Source: Panicum virgatum
Lineage: Eukaryota > Streptophyta > Magnoliopsida > Poales > Poaceae
Length of the DNA: 64,000 nt
Reading direction: 5' to 3'
Assembly: GCF_016808335.1 (NCBI RefSeq)
Contig: NC_053137.1
Coordinates: forward strand, 3,618,955 to 3,682,954
The notes under the pieces were generated by a model, which searched no databases, was not told the DNA's origin, and saw only the letters and a program-made list of their open reading frames with translations. Made by a program: the position numbers and the translations under genes. This document shows positions 45,364 through 57,341 of the stretch, one piece after another (position 1 is the first letter of the stretch; every line of letters begins with the position of its first letter).

Positions 45364-46240
45364 GATGCTAAAAACATATTATGTTGAGTCAAACGTGCAA
45401 AATCATATTAAGTGGCTACATATATGTGGGGTAGTTGAAAAGGCATATGGTGTTAATAACCATATGGCACTACAAACCTTGGCTTGTCCCACTTGGGTAT
45501 GATAAGGACCAGAATATGTGAAACTAGCTAAGGTGCTGCCCTCGCGTACACTCCCCAATTATGTAGCGACCTGCACATATTTAGAAACCATTTGTGAATT
45601 ATTTCTTCATGACAACTTTATGGATTAAATTGCTCCTCATAGCTCATGCTAACCAAAACTTTATTATATTTTCTAACCTACCTGCCAGCTGTGCATAAGT
45701 ATGTTTTTTAGGCCTCATTTAGTGCATATACGGAGAAAAGTTTTGCATGGTGGTTATAGTTCTAACAAATCCTAGCTAGTCATCAAAACAAAAAAAACTA
45801 GTGTTTAGTTTATGAAAATAATTTGCACATTTTAGATGTAAAAAGAAGTTACCCACCATCCCGTTAATGAATGTTATATATAATGTAGGAAGTTCAGTTG
45901 AGCATGTATAGTCTAAAGGTAAGCTAAGTATGTGGTGTTTTCCTCATTGTAAGGCCTGAAACACAATAATTCTAAGAAAAAAGAAAGAGGAAAAATGTTA
46001 CGCCTTGATAAATGCTCCTAGGATATACGTTGCACTGTAAGAGAAAAAAAGTACAAGGAACAACGTGATTTAAAAATTCTTAAATAGGAGAAACCCCACT
46101 TTGTGCCTAATGTAAGAATTAAGGTAAACAGGTTCACAGAGAGTGCCCCACATGCCTAAAGTGAACAAGATAAATTATTAAATACCGTTTACTACAACTC
46201 AGATCATAAAAAACAACGAATTCAGCTATTTCTTTCTCTG

Positions 46241-46310
46241 TTTCACTCAATTCTTGTGATTTGGAATAGCTGTTTCTCTCTCTTTCACTCAATTCTTGTG
46301 ATTTGGAATA
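46241..46310. repeat. 42-bp tandem duplication
   Basis: TTTCACTCAATTCTTGTGAT at 46241 recurs at 46283 (period 42), followed by TTTGGAATA in both copies. Confidence 0.85.
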
Positions 46311-47648
46311 AGTGCCAAAGGAAGAGAGACCTTCTTCTTGGTCATATGTAACTAGAAGCAAAAAATGAAGATGTACATGTCTGAAGAGTTAGAGCGCAGT
46401 TCTACCGATGGGCCTGGTCGGCTGGTCTGGTTCCCCTGGATATAGTAAGTATAGTAACTTAAGCTTTTTACCAAACAAAGTTGACATCGTCTCGAGATTT
46501 TGCCACCTTTTTTTCCAATAACAATGGAAGAGAAAGGTGGGGGCGCCCATCAGAACTTATCAACTTTACCACCAAGCTAGCCTTGTTCTATTGTTGTACT
46601 AGTAGTGAAGAAGGTAAAGGTAAAATTCTGATGACTTGGTATTTTGTTCTTGGCATATTACCATGGCACGCCTTTTCACACAGGGAACGGGCTTGCATTT
46701 GTAGTTGGATTGTCAAACTCAGTCACTTTCTACTTTCTTGCGGAGAAAAAGGACATCATATCTACTTTTCCATGTTGAAAAAAAGGACAGTCTAGTGGTT
46801 TATACTTAGCAGCATATATACTCGAACAGAAAAAAGCCACATTGTACAACTTAAGTAAACAAAGAACTGATGAATCAAACATGTATGAGTTCAATCAACT
46901 TAAGTAAACCATGTTAATAACTTCTGTGTAGCTAAAAATATCCAGTGGCAAAGTTGTTACTAGCTAGCTAGTGACTTCTTTTTTTTTAAAAAAAAGTTAC
47001 TGGTGACTGTATATTGTGGAAACGTTATTACAGTGCTACAGATCTGTTATTTGTCTTCTGACTTTAGGGATAGATTGCTATGCTAGTTACTAGAGGATAT
47101 CTCCACAGTACGTAATTACCGCTTCGTTCTATCCCAATTTCAGATGTTCTATGTATAAATAATCATTCAGCACTGATTGAACTCAGTCGACGTTTTTCTT
47201 GGGTAAATGATATAATTAAGGTCAATCAGCGATTAACCATTCAAAACCACACGAGGTTAATAATGCACTATACCAGGTCTCTCCATGAATTACCCAAAAG
47301 CGAGGTAAATCTTGGCGGCGTGCCTATGAGATGTGGCGGAACGGGGCAGGGGTTCACGTCTTCTCTTGTTTACCCCTATGGCCAATAAGGATCGATGTAC
47401 AGATAAGGATAGATATGCTAGAAATAAGTCACCACCACAGGTGATTCATGTAGGAAGAGTCAAGAAAATATATGCTAATATCAGGACGACAAGGACAATG
47501 GTTGGTAGCCTGGCTATCTAGCTACAAAGCAAGTCAAACAACATAGCTTTGACCAGACATATGCGCTCCCATGCATGAACCTTCAGACTCCGTCCTTGTC
47601 CAAGGAACCACAAGGACAAGTTCAGTCGTCGTACATGCATCCCGATCT

Positions 47649-47661
47649 TATATAATATAGA
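47649..47661 (+). promoter_or_regulatory. TATA box of the NAC gene
   Basis: CTTATATAATATA lies about 150 bp upstream of the NAC start, followed by a C/T-rich, then A-rich, leader without strong ATGs in frame. Confidence 0.6.
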
Positions 47662-47804
47662 AAGAGTTCCCACTCCCATTTCTCATCAGAAAAGCTCTGC
47701 AACAACAAAAAGGCAAGAGTAATAGAACAAACACAGCAACGAGCAAGATCAGCTGCTAGCTGATCAACAAGGAATAATAGAACTAGTAAAGCAGTTGCTA
47801 GGGC

Positions 47805-48120
47805 ATGCCGACGAGATCGTCATCGTCGTCAATGGTGCAAGAGCAGCACCACATGGCAAAGGAGAGAAGTCTAGAGATGAAGGGTATCGACCGTGGAGAA
47901 GGAGCGGCGGAGGAGGTGGTGCTTGTCGGGGACGAGGAGGAAGAAGACATGCTCCCCGGGTTCCGGTTCCACCCCACCGACGAGGAGCTCGTCACCTTCT
48001 ACCTCCGGCGGAAGGTGGCCGGGAAGCGGCTCAGCATCGAGATCATCAAGGATTTTGACATTTACAAGCATGATCCTTGGGACCTTCCAAGTAAGCAGCT
48101 ATATATACATATCTAATAAG

Positions 48121-48206
<86 letters not shown>

Positions 48207-49770
48207 TAGCTATTACTATGTGTTAGTTCATCTTTAATGATATGTTTTCCCTAAAAATCATCCTTAATTTTAATGTCTCATGCATGTTCTTCATCATGAT
48301 CATGTCAACAAGATATCTGATCTATAGCTGCATAAATGTGTAGAACAATTGAATTGAGCAGAGCCAGAGATCCTCATCATACTAATTTTGTGTCATTGTT
48401 CGACGACGCAGAGTCAAGCACGATCTCAGGGGAGAAGGAATGGTACTTCTTCTGCCTGCGAGGGAGGAAGTACAGGAACAGCATCAGGCCCAACAGGGTC
48501 ACCGGCTCCGGCTTCTGGAAGGCCACCGGCATCGACCGGCCGATATACTCTGCCGCCGCTGGTCGCGCCGGCGACTCCATCGGCCTGAAGAAGTCCCTCG
48601 TCTTCTACCGCGGCAGCGCCGGCAAGGGCACCAAGACGGAGTGGATGATGCACGAGTTCCGCCTCCCGCCGCGCCCAGAAAGCCCCCACACCTCGCCCAG
48701 CGAGCAAGAAGCGGTATGGATCGACATGCATGATTTCTCTCTCTCCCTCTCCCTCCCTCTCTCCTCATGTGCACATCTGAGTTTTAGTACGGAGGTTTAT
48801 ATTATCGGTAAATTAAAAATATCAGAGGTTGGTGATAAACGGAAATATCAGATATATCGGAATTCTATCGGTGGTAGAGAAAATTTTTCGGACAAAAATT
48901 AGAGAAAAAACACTCATTTTATGTAGAAATGAATGTAGATTTTTTAAAACCATATAGCCTAAAAAACTATACATAATCACGTAGAAAATGAAAGGAAATA
49001 GCCGGTAGCGAGACATGTCGGCTACATCGGTTCTTGCTAGAATGTGAAGTGTTGGATGGTGGAATAAAAGCAGATGAATGGTTTAGGGTTAAAAGATGGT
49101 TATATGCCCTTTTTACTTATTATAGTGGGTAAAAAGTACATCACAAGCTTGTGGGTTAATCGAATGGCATGTAGAGTTTAAAACACTGATATTTTTTAGT
49201 GACAAACTAATTCTATGCTCACCGGCAAAACAGAAATATCAGAGTTATCGGAAATCCATCGGTGATAAGGTGAACCAACTCACGAAAAAAGAAATGTTGC
49301 CTGAAATGCAGGAAGTGTGGACCATCTGCCGGATCTTCAGGAGGAGCATCACCTACAAGAAGCACCCGCAACAGCAGCAGGTCGCCGGCAAGGTGTCCAC
49401 CGCGGCCGTCGCGCAGCCCGACTCGAGTTCCATCACCGGCAGCCTCGAGTCGGACACCGGGGACGAGTACACGAACGGCGGCCTGCGGCCGCCACCACAG
49501 GCTCAGGCGATCAGCAGCGTGAACGACGGCTACGGCTACGGCTACAGCAGCCAACAGTTTCAGGGGCAATGGAACAGTAGCGCGCTGCACGCGGCGGCCA
49601 CGGCCCCGCTGCCGTCGCCGACGACGATGGCCGCGTTCCACCACGGCGTGCTTAGTAGCCCCGCCGCGCCGGACGACATGTACTACAAGGATGGCAGCAG
49701 CTGGGACGACATTGGGAGGATGATGATGGAGCTGACGGACGACTTGTTCTATGACAGTAGACATGCCTAG
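47805..49770 (+). CDS. NAC transcription factor, JUB1/ANAC042-like
   Basis: Exons 47805-48090, 48412-48713 and 49312-49770 sum to 1047 nt in frame, 348 residues. NAC domain at about 48-206: subdomain [56 protein letters not shown] / [51 protein letters not shown]. Both introns are at the usual positions for the family. The acidic C-terminus ([28 protein letters not shown]) is a likely activation region, and its layout resembles JUNGBRUNNEN1 (longevity, stress, HB/DREB control in Arabidopsis). The start could also be Met10 or Met17. Intron 1 holds a long CT/TA microsatellite and intron 2 a repeat-like insertion. Confidence 0.93.
48122..48202. repeat. (TC)20(TA)20 compound microsatellite in NAC intron 1
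   Basis: About 40 bp of TC then about 40 bp of TA, starting 31 bp after the exon 1 donor site. Confidence 0.95.
48840..49269. repeat. Direct repeats in NAC intron 2
   Basis: A 38-bp motif (GAAATATCAGA then TATCGGAA then ATCGGTG) occurs at about 48841 and again at about 49231, bracketing about 350 bp of AT-rich DNA absent of coding features. It looks like an inserted element with short repeated ends, but no standard terminus was recognised. Confidence 0.45.
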
Positions 49771-50155
49771 GAGAGTTGCAGTTGCAACCTTTGCAGGCTA
49801 GTTTTTGGTTCAGTGTCCAGAGCAGCAGCAGCAACACACCACCCACACCCAGCAATACTCCACTATACAGCAGTGAAACCAGCCGACCAAACACAAAACT
49901 GACATGTGAGATCTGCATGGCAGGTTCTTATAAATGAGAATACATATGTAGGATAGACCCTGGATATAGTTCATCTCATTTTTCTTGTCAAATATATCAG
50001 TTTATTAGGCATCACATTGGAAATTATATTGAGAAACACTATTTATCGGTCAGCAGAAATTGTTGTGGCAAAAATCTATCAGATTTGCAATGAAAAAGTT
50101 CCGGTAGTAAATAAAGTAAAATGGTTCCCCTGTAGAGAAGTAAATGTGATTTCCT

Positions 50156-50370
50156 GAGATTACACAGTACAATTCATATACTCACACAATGTATGCACAC
50201 TCATCCCTACGAACGTACGTACGTAAGCCCTACCCATACGAGCATCTTCAAAGATTGAGCCGACAAATCCTCAAGCTTGACAAACCACAGGCATCTCGCT
50301 GACGATAGGAACGTCGCGTACCACTAAAATCGCAACGCCGTTAAATCATAAAATATTCGCTCCCGTAGGT
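50156..50370 (-). mobile_element. SINE, copy 3, degraded
   Basis: The minus strand matches the body of SINE copies 1 and 2 (GCGACGTTCC, GGCTCAATC-TTGAAGATGCTCGTA, GTACTGTGTAATCTCA). No A tail or flanking duplication remains, so it is older than the other two. Confidence 0.7.
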
Positions 50371-52732
50371 CACCCGAAATAAAATGTGCTATGATATTTA
50401 CTTTTAAGAGATCTAACCACCGCCAATCGAGTATGGTGATCCGAGCGTGGAAGTGCCAGGCCCTTGAGAAATAGTGGGCTTATAGCAGATGGACCCTAAT
50501 TAACTTTGAGTGCACACTGGAATGCCAAAATAAATTTCACTTCGCAATAGAGTAGCTCATCACAACCTATACCTTTATCTTTATCTCTATCTCTATCTCT
50601 ATCTCTACTATTACTAAAGCAAGCAATGGTACGGTGCGTCAATCGGAGTCCTAATCTGAATCGGGGTGATGGTATATTGAGTTAAGGATATGAAACCATT
50701 TAGAATTAGCACTGCATGCGAGTAAAATAGACAAAGATTGAAGTACTCGATCGATATGTATGTTATTATAAAATACATATGGTGCATAATATACGACAAT
50801 GATATTCTACACCCACCTTTTATTACTAGTAAAATAATCGTCAAAATACTAATTTACCAAATTACTGAACAATATTTAGTAATTGCTCGTCCATTACTGA
50901 ACTACTAAAAACTTATTCAGTAATTCTACTCATTTTAGCTATTGGTGTAGAATAAACTTCTACACTTTATACCTAAAGTGTAGTATAGCACAAGGGGAAT
51001 AATATATATGTTTTTATATATTAGTCAATATATTTATATTTTTCCAGTAGCAAGGACGGCATATTTGCCAGTATTAATAAATAACTCATGTGGGTTTCAT
51101 TAAAACCTTATGAGCAACTTCGTGAAGCGTGGTCCGAATTCACAACAAAATCTCAATGTCTCATGAGATTTGATCAAATCTCATGAGGTTTGACGACATA
51201 ATTAACCAGGTGTACAGAGAAAACTATATTTCAACTTACCAAGGTTCAAAATTAATTTGGTGAAAAGCGTGGGCTAAAAATGTTGTAAAGTGAAACTAAC
51301 AAGGTAGGTGCCTTTTATTTTATCAGGTATCTGGTGCAAGTAAATTCTAACATACTCTTACTAGCTAGCAGTATATATATACTACTATATGGCAAGTTGG
51401 CAACTAAGAGTACGACGACAAAGATGAGTGCTCAGATTAAAAAAAGGTACAAATATAAAGCTAATCAGTTTTCACCTGTCAATTCATGCTTTCTTACAAT
51501 ATTTTTAGTCATGAAGAAGTGCCAACAGACTTTTGCATCCCTTTTTACCGTAGCAGCCAGCAGGCATATTCGATCCGCGACATCGCATCGATCCGACGGC
51601 AAGACGGGGCAAATCAGACTAGCATGCCTGCTGATTCGCCAGGTTCAGATCAACACCGCCTTAAATTGGTTGAATACTTGGACGAAACTTCAGAGATGAT
51701 TCAGCGTTGCGTAATACGGTTTCAACGAGGAAACCTCATTAGAAGAGCACGCGGCACGGGTGTGTTTTCAGGCCCCAGAATCCTCGTCCCATCGCCGTCG
51801 TCGCTTTCATGGTTTGGTGAGCACACTTGTCGATCTCTTAATTTCTACAGCTAGTCGTCATCGTCCCTTGGATCAGTCCAAGCTCCAATCCGCTCGTGCG
51901 TGGAATAACTAGGTATACGGAGGCTAGCTAGCTAGACTTCGCCATCGTCGCTGGCGAAGCAGGATGAAGCAAAATTGTCGTCAGCCTGTCGGATCCATCG
52001 CGCACAGTCAGGTCAGGTGCTTCGATCATCTCTTGAGCCACAACGTCTTGCCAGTACATGTTGACTCTTCTTCAACCTGCTGGTACATGATCCTGTGGTT
52101 GTAAGAAAACGTAATCTGGTCGTAGATCTTGCAGACAAGATCGAGCGAGACAGCGACGGCTTGATCGTGATGGCAATGGCAGCATGTCTGTCTTGTGCCC
52201 CCGTCGCCATGGATTCAAGCTTTTTTCTTGCGAGGAGGATTATTCAGTTCAAGATGCGCTTGGAAAAAAAAACTGATGAGGCCTCAAAATTAAAGAAGCA
52301 CCGAGCACGATCAAAGAACACGCGCGTTGTTACTTGCATGCATCCAGCAGTGAATGATGTCACCTCTCATTTCTGCTTGTTTTACATTGGGAAATTAAAT
52401 TTATTTCCAAGTGGTTTCATTCCCAATCTGAAGGATTTTTCAACAGTGTTGTCCTTGATCGGCTCTTTCGCGGAGCCATGCATCATGTATTCATGTGACA
52501 CGAAGGTGCCTCCTAGCCTCTTCAAAGTGGTGGCGTTCCTTAGCTTCTTATGACCTTATGCATGAAAATGGGACGTGGGCCAACCAGAAATGGAAAGTAA
52601 ATGTGATGCCAACATCTTCTATGTACTCGTTTCAAAAAGAAAAATCGTTCCAAAAAAAATCTTTATATATGAAACCTTTCCACAACAATAGAACATTTTT
52701 ACATTTGGTTTGATAGGTTGCTTCAATCCACT
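50371..52732. other. Intergenic region without a recognised gene
   Basis: Short ORFs at 51486-51854 and 52095-52553 have no domain, no plausible splice partners and ordinary intergenic context. 50580-50607 is a (TCTCTA)n-like stretch. Nothing else is supported. Confidence 0.6.
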
Positions 52733-52867
52733 CACTCTATTCTGCTGGCAGCCAGCAACAGAGCTTTTCTCTCACACCAAATCAGCACTAGCCACCAACC
52801 AGCCAGCAGTATTTTCTCTCACAGCAAATCAGCACCACCCACCAGCCACAGCCAGCCGAACAGAGTG
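52733..52867. mobile_element. Short MITE, copy 2
   Basis: 135 bp; starts CACTCTATTCTGCTGGCAGC and ends CAGCCGAACAGAGTG (imperfect inverse). The interior carries CTCACACCAAATCAGCAC twice, the reverse complement of the repeat in copy 1 at 38521. Confidence 0.75.
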
Positions 52868-54223
52868 AAGTTTGGAATTGTGTGTACAGTAGATACATAT
52901 AAAGTTTGGATGATGCCATATTTTCGATGTCTGAAAATAGCCAAGATTTCTAGCAATGAACAGGATCCGTCCGTTTCTAATCCAGCGGCCCAAAATACAT
53001 GGTAGCACTAATCATCATCTTTATCATCCGTTCTTCTTCCGGCACTGCCGCGTATTACTTCCCAACGACGACGTGCTTTCCTGCCTTCGTCTCTAGAAAT
53101 ATAGGAATGCCACCGGATAAGCTCCAACCGCTAGCCACCAATAATGCTGATTTTTGGCATCTAGAGAATATGATTATTTGTGACAATATTTGTATATTTA
53201 ATTCGAGTTCCACTGTCAATTCTTTGTGTATCACTATAGGTCGGTCTGTTAGAAAAACCAACACGAAGAAGACATGATTTTTTATGGAAAATCACATAGT
53301 ATTTTTTCGAACGAAGAAAACCACACAATATTGCCTGACCGTAACAAAAGGCCGATAATAAACCACCACTACTAATCTCTCCCTCAATTTTTGGAAATGG
53401 TTCCTCTGACTTTGGTCCCTCTGCATTTGGATCACTGACGCGTGGAACCGGACCTACATATGAGTGATGGGGGTCAAAATTAGGGAAGACTCATCCCAAT
53501 TTATATCCCTCTCTCTATATGACACTACTAGAAAACGGGCCTTCGGTCCAGCACAAAAGTACCAGTTGCCATATCACCCGGTACTAATACATGCATCAGT
53601 ACCGGTTGCAACGGCCACTAGTACTTTTAGCTCGGACCAATGGATCAAGGTGGCTAGGGAGAACCTTTGGTACCGGGTGATGGCACAGTCCGGTACCAAT
53701 GATCAAGAATTGGCACCGGGTCGTTTCACAGCCCGGGACCAATCTGCATGCTGATTTTTGGCACCGGTGAAAACTATCAACCGGTACCAATGGCCGATCT
53801 CTCGCTGGGGATATTGATTTTTGCCACCGGTGAAAACTATCAACCGGTACCGATGGCCGATCTCTGCTCCAGATATTTTTAAGTCGCTGCTGCCGACTCC
53901 TCTTATCCTCTACCTCTCATCTCTCTCGCTACCTTATCCTCTAGAGAGCCAGCCCGTGGGGCGCGCGGGCTGCTGCGCCGCCGCCGCCACCACCGCTGCG
54001 TAGGAGCACGGGCAACCGGCCGCCGCGGCGGGCAACCGGCGGGAGCCGGCCGTGGGAGCGGCCGTGGGGCGAAGGCACGCGGGAGCCGCGCCGCCCGGGC
54101 TCGCCAATGCTCGCTCGGCCAACTACGCACCGGGGCACGTCAAGCGCCGCCCCATCCCATTCCTCTGCCTATTGCTCGGATCCTCCTCTTCCTCTCCCGC
54201 ACGCCGCCACCGCCGCCGCCGCG

Positions 54224-54539
54224 ATGGGCCTCTTCGACGTGCTCTACCACGTGGTGATGCGCCGCAATGCCGTCTACGTCACCTTCGTCGTCGCCGGCGC
54301 CTTTGCGGGCGAGAGGGTACGCCCTCCCCCACCCTCCCCAATCCACGCCTCGCAGATCGGCCCTCCCCCCTGATGCCCTCCCCGATCCACATCTCCCGGA
54401 TCGGCCCCCCTCCCCTCAACCTCGTGCTTCCTCTTCGGTTCTCTCTCGCCATCTGTAGACGATTGATTTGACTTGTCTGGTTTGGTTGCAGGCGGTGGAT
54501 TACGGAGTCCACAAGCTCTGGGAGATGAACAATGTCGGG
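54224..54539 (+). pseudogene. Captured fragment of cytochrome bc1 subunit 9 (QCR9) gene
   Basis: Exon-like 54224-54316 (MGLFDVLYHVVMRRNAVYVT ... AGAFAGER) and 54492-54539 (AVDYGVHKLWEMNNVG), joined across a GT-AG intron at the family's conserved position. This covers roughly the first two thirds of QCR9, a small subunit of mitochondrial complex III with one membrane helix. The terminal exon (KRYEDI... in plants) is missing, and the sequence runs into a donor site GTAAGT followed by the laccase piece. The reading frame is intact, so capture may be recent. Whether it is transcribed is unknown. Confidence 0.88.
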
Positions 54540-54791
54540 GTAAGTTTCCCCTTCCCTCTCCGCCGCCCTCCCCTTCTGTGGTGTTGTTGAGCATCTCTTG
54601 ATTCGTGGGGGGGTACTAGATCTTATGTTTGCGATCCAACAAGTAGAGAAGGAAATCCTCGTTCCGTGCCTTTCAAAAAAAAAAATCCTGAGTCATTGCT
54701 TGATATCATTTCTTGTGATGGTTGTCTTTTTGTTGTTCCTGGAGTGGTCCTCCCCATCATGTATGAGCTACCTGAGTCACCACCCGGGTTC

Positions 54792-54933
54792 TTCGAGGAG
54801 GAGGGCACGGTCTGGTGGCACGCGCACAGCGACTTCGACCGCGCCACCGTGCACGGCGCCATCGTCGTCCACCCCAAGCGTGGCTCCGCCTACTCTTACA
54901 CCAAGCCGCACAAGGAGATGCCCATCATCCTCG
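54792..54933 (+). pseudogene. Captured laccase exon fragment
   Basis: It encodes EEGTVWWHAHSDFDRATVHG, AIVVHPKRGSAYSY and KPHKEMPIIL, then a GT donor exactly where plant laccase genes have an intron. The HAH copper ligands of the first cupredoxin domain are present. Laccases are secreted multicopper oxidases of lignification. The rest of the gene (about 85 percent) is absent. Same strand as the QCR9 piece, so a chimeric transcript is possible. Confidence 0.88.
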
Positions 54934-55491
54934 GTACATGCATATGGATCATTTGGATTTTCAGTACTGCTATGAACTGCATGCATGCTACGACTGGTAT
55001 GCATGACTTGAAAATTGAAATTCTTCAGAGCTTGGATTGAGATGTATATGTGCCTTGCCCCCGTAATCGGCGACAATTTGTATCATTTCTCTACTACTAG
55101 TATGCTGATTTGGTACTATGTGGGATTGTATTGAGTGTATTAATTTTGTAATTGATTCTTTGAATGATTTGTGAGATTTATAGAATTTGTATCAATTGAT
55201 TTAATATTTTGTGGTTGATTCTTCGAATGATTGTTGGCACTAGCTAGAACGAAGAAGATCGGAGAGATTAGAACCGGAGAGGATACAGGAACGGGAGAGA
55301 TTCAACGGGAGAGGTAGCTGTTGGTGGTACCGGTTGGTCTTTCCAACCGGTACCAATGGATGCTTAAGGCACCGGGTGAAAAACCCGGTGTCTTAGACCG
55401 AGGCCAATGGTCTCGGTTGGCGGGTACCGGTTGCAAAACCGGTACCTATGGGCGTTTTCGACCGGTTCTCATGGGTTGTTTTCTAGTAGTG

Positions 55492-56296
55492 TGATCACCT
55501 ATTTCATGTTAGGGGTACGTAGAGCGTCACCACATATGTTGGATGCCTAGCATCAGTGGACTTTTTTCTTTTCATTTTTCTTGTTTCATTAAATGCCTAC
55601 CATTGTTGTTGAAAAAGGAAAAGAAAAACGACAAGTCTTGCTGGAAAAGGCAATCATGCAGTGTCCTGAGTCCTGATAGATCTGGTCGATCTTGAACAGT
55701 ATATGCATTTCTGAATGTATTCATTTTTAAGTAGCAATTTCGATATGTTGGTTCTGGTAAAGATACAATACAATAAATCAAGACGACCTATTTTCCTACG
55801 GATATACCAGATTCTTGTGCTTAATATTTCCCTTTTGAAATACATTTAGAGAACGCTGTTTGCTTAACTGATAGCATAAGCTCTATGCCCATGGATTGTT
55901 GGGTTTTCTTTTAAGCAGACAGCACCTAGTAGCTTACACGAGCTAGTTATTAGTGGTTAGCTTATAAAGTTGAAAGCTTTGCATCATAAAAACAGTTGTG
56001 TTGTATATGAACCTTTTGATTGCGTGAGTGGGTCTAGATGGCTTAATTTAAATATTCAGAACTTGGATCATTTGAAGCTTGGTTTTCTAAATTCTTCTAT
56101 TTTATTTTATATTATTTATAACCAACTTTTAGTTCTAGCAGTCTAGCAGGACTGCCCGGTATTGTACTGTATTATGTATCTTAGGAATCTTCTTAAATTC
56201 CTAATTTTAAGTGAAATGTGACTGAACTTTACCTTCTACCAATATATATATGCAACTCAAAACTAAGTCTTTTTCTATTTAAATCTCTGCTCCAAG
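55492..56296. other. Intergenic, no gene seen
   Basis: AT-rich DNA between the Pack-CACTA and the IMPDH fragment. I looked for upstream IMPDH exons (the GAGTVMLG and GSLLAGT-type motifs of the family) and saw none. Confidence 0.6.
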
Positions 56297-57341
56297 GACG
56301 GGCATCGTGTCAAAAAATACAGAGGCATGGGTTCCCTTGAAGCTATGACAAAGGGGAGTGATGCCAGATACCTTAGTGACACGCTTAAGCTTAAGGTTGC
56401 TCAAGGAGTTGTTGGAGCGGTTGCAGACAAGGGCTCTGTATTGAGGTTCATTCCTTATACGATGCAAGCTGTGAAGCAAGGATTCCAGGACCTGGGTGCA
56501 TCGTCCTTGAAGTCAGCCCATGATCTCTTACGATCGGAATCTCTTCGACTAGAGGTATGCACATCAGATGCAATTAACTATGAAAAATAATACTCTCATC
56601 TATGATGCATTCAGAGTTTGCACTTTTATTGTGGATTTGGGAACTGATCTTCTAAGAAGGCCAGAATTTTTCATTGATACAACTAGCATTCATCCAGCTC
56701 CAGGCAAAATAATAATAGGCACACGCACATTGTCATCATTGAAATAAAAATTCCCCCTTTAATTAACAGCAGTCAGTAATTCTGTACCTTCTTCATGTAA
56801 GCCTATCACTAATAAATTACATTGTGGCACGATTGGAAACTGTTCTTGTCCAAACAATAGAGTGCAGACTGCAGAACAAGACTCTATGGGCTAGATTCAA
56901 ATTACAGTGGGTGTCTCTTGACTAACCATGGGTGTCTCTTGACTTTTCAAGCACATCCTACCAGTTTCAAACAGTAGGTCAGTAGGATATATATGTGGAC
57001 CATTGGCAGCACCTTGAAGAAGCTCTGAGAGTCAAATTACAGTGGCAGGCCCATTATTGGCAATAGTTTTTTCCCCTCGATTTAAAATCCAATATGCTGG
57101 CGCACATCCATTAATGCAGAAGCAGAACGAACATATTTCTGAATTGAAATGCACGGTTCCAAGAACCATTGCTCAATGCTTACACTGTACTTTTTTTATC
57201 TCTGATGAAACCTATTCTTGACACAAATGTAATGCGCCTTATCTGCAAACTGATCCTTGAATAATTCAGGTAAGAACCGGAGCTGCCCAAGTCGAAGGAG
57301 GGATCCACGGTCTTGTTTCTTACGAGAAGAAGGCATTCTGA
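56297..57341 (+). pseudogene. IMP dehydrogenase 3' fragment (last two exons)
   Basis: Exon 56297-56554 encodes DGHRVKKYRGMGSLEAMTKG, then LKLKVAQGVVGAVADKGSV and YTMQAVKQGFQDLGASSLKS, then LLRSESLRLE. Exon 57270-57341 encodes VRTGAAQVEGGIHGLVSYEK, KAF and a TGA stop. The intron is GT-AG with intact phase. These are the last 109 residues of an IMPDH (about 500 residues; IMP to XMP, guanine nucleotide synthesis). The catalytic cysteine loop and all upstream exons are missing in the window. The open frame implies recent truncation or gene-fragment transfer rather than long decay. Confidence 0.88.

Larger units (their letters stand above)
42251..47640. other. AT-rich intergenic region upstream of the NAC gene
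   Basis: No protein gene is supported over 5.4 kb. It contains the diverged duplicate of 37.8-38.1 kb (43300-43600), a consensus TATA box CTATAAATAG at about 44791 with no ORF downstream, and simple repeats listed separately. 47100-47640 is probably the distal NAC promoter. Confidence 0.7.
53523..55491. mobile_element. Pack-CACTA element carrying QCR9 and laccase fragments
   Basis: Perfect 14-bp terminal inverted repeats CACTACTAGAAAAC (53523-53536) and its inverse (55478-55491), flanked by the 3-bp duplication TGA (53520-53522, 55492-55494). Subterminal zones hold repeated ACCGGTACCAATGG-type motifs in both orientations (53560-53860, 55325-55470). No transposase is encoded, so it is non-autonomous. 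The 54.2-54.9 kb interior holds two unrelated gene fragments in the same orientation, which makes it a gene-capturing (Pack) CACTA. 53900-54220 is GC-rich and may be captured 5' DNA. Confidence 0.93.

Noticed and set aside
52095..52553. 152-codon ORF
   Set aside because: No domain, no conserved features visible and no convincing promoter; could not be supported as a gene.
54598..55040. Two longer plus-strand ORFs around the laccase fragment as a gene
   Set aside because: Only the segment matching one laccase exon is homologous; the rest is intron-like or transposon sequence.
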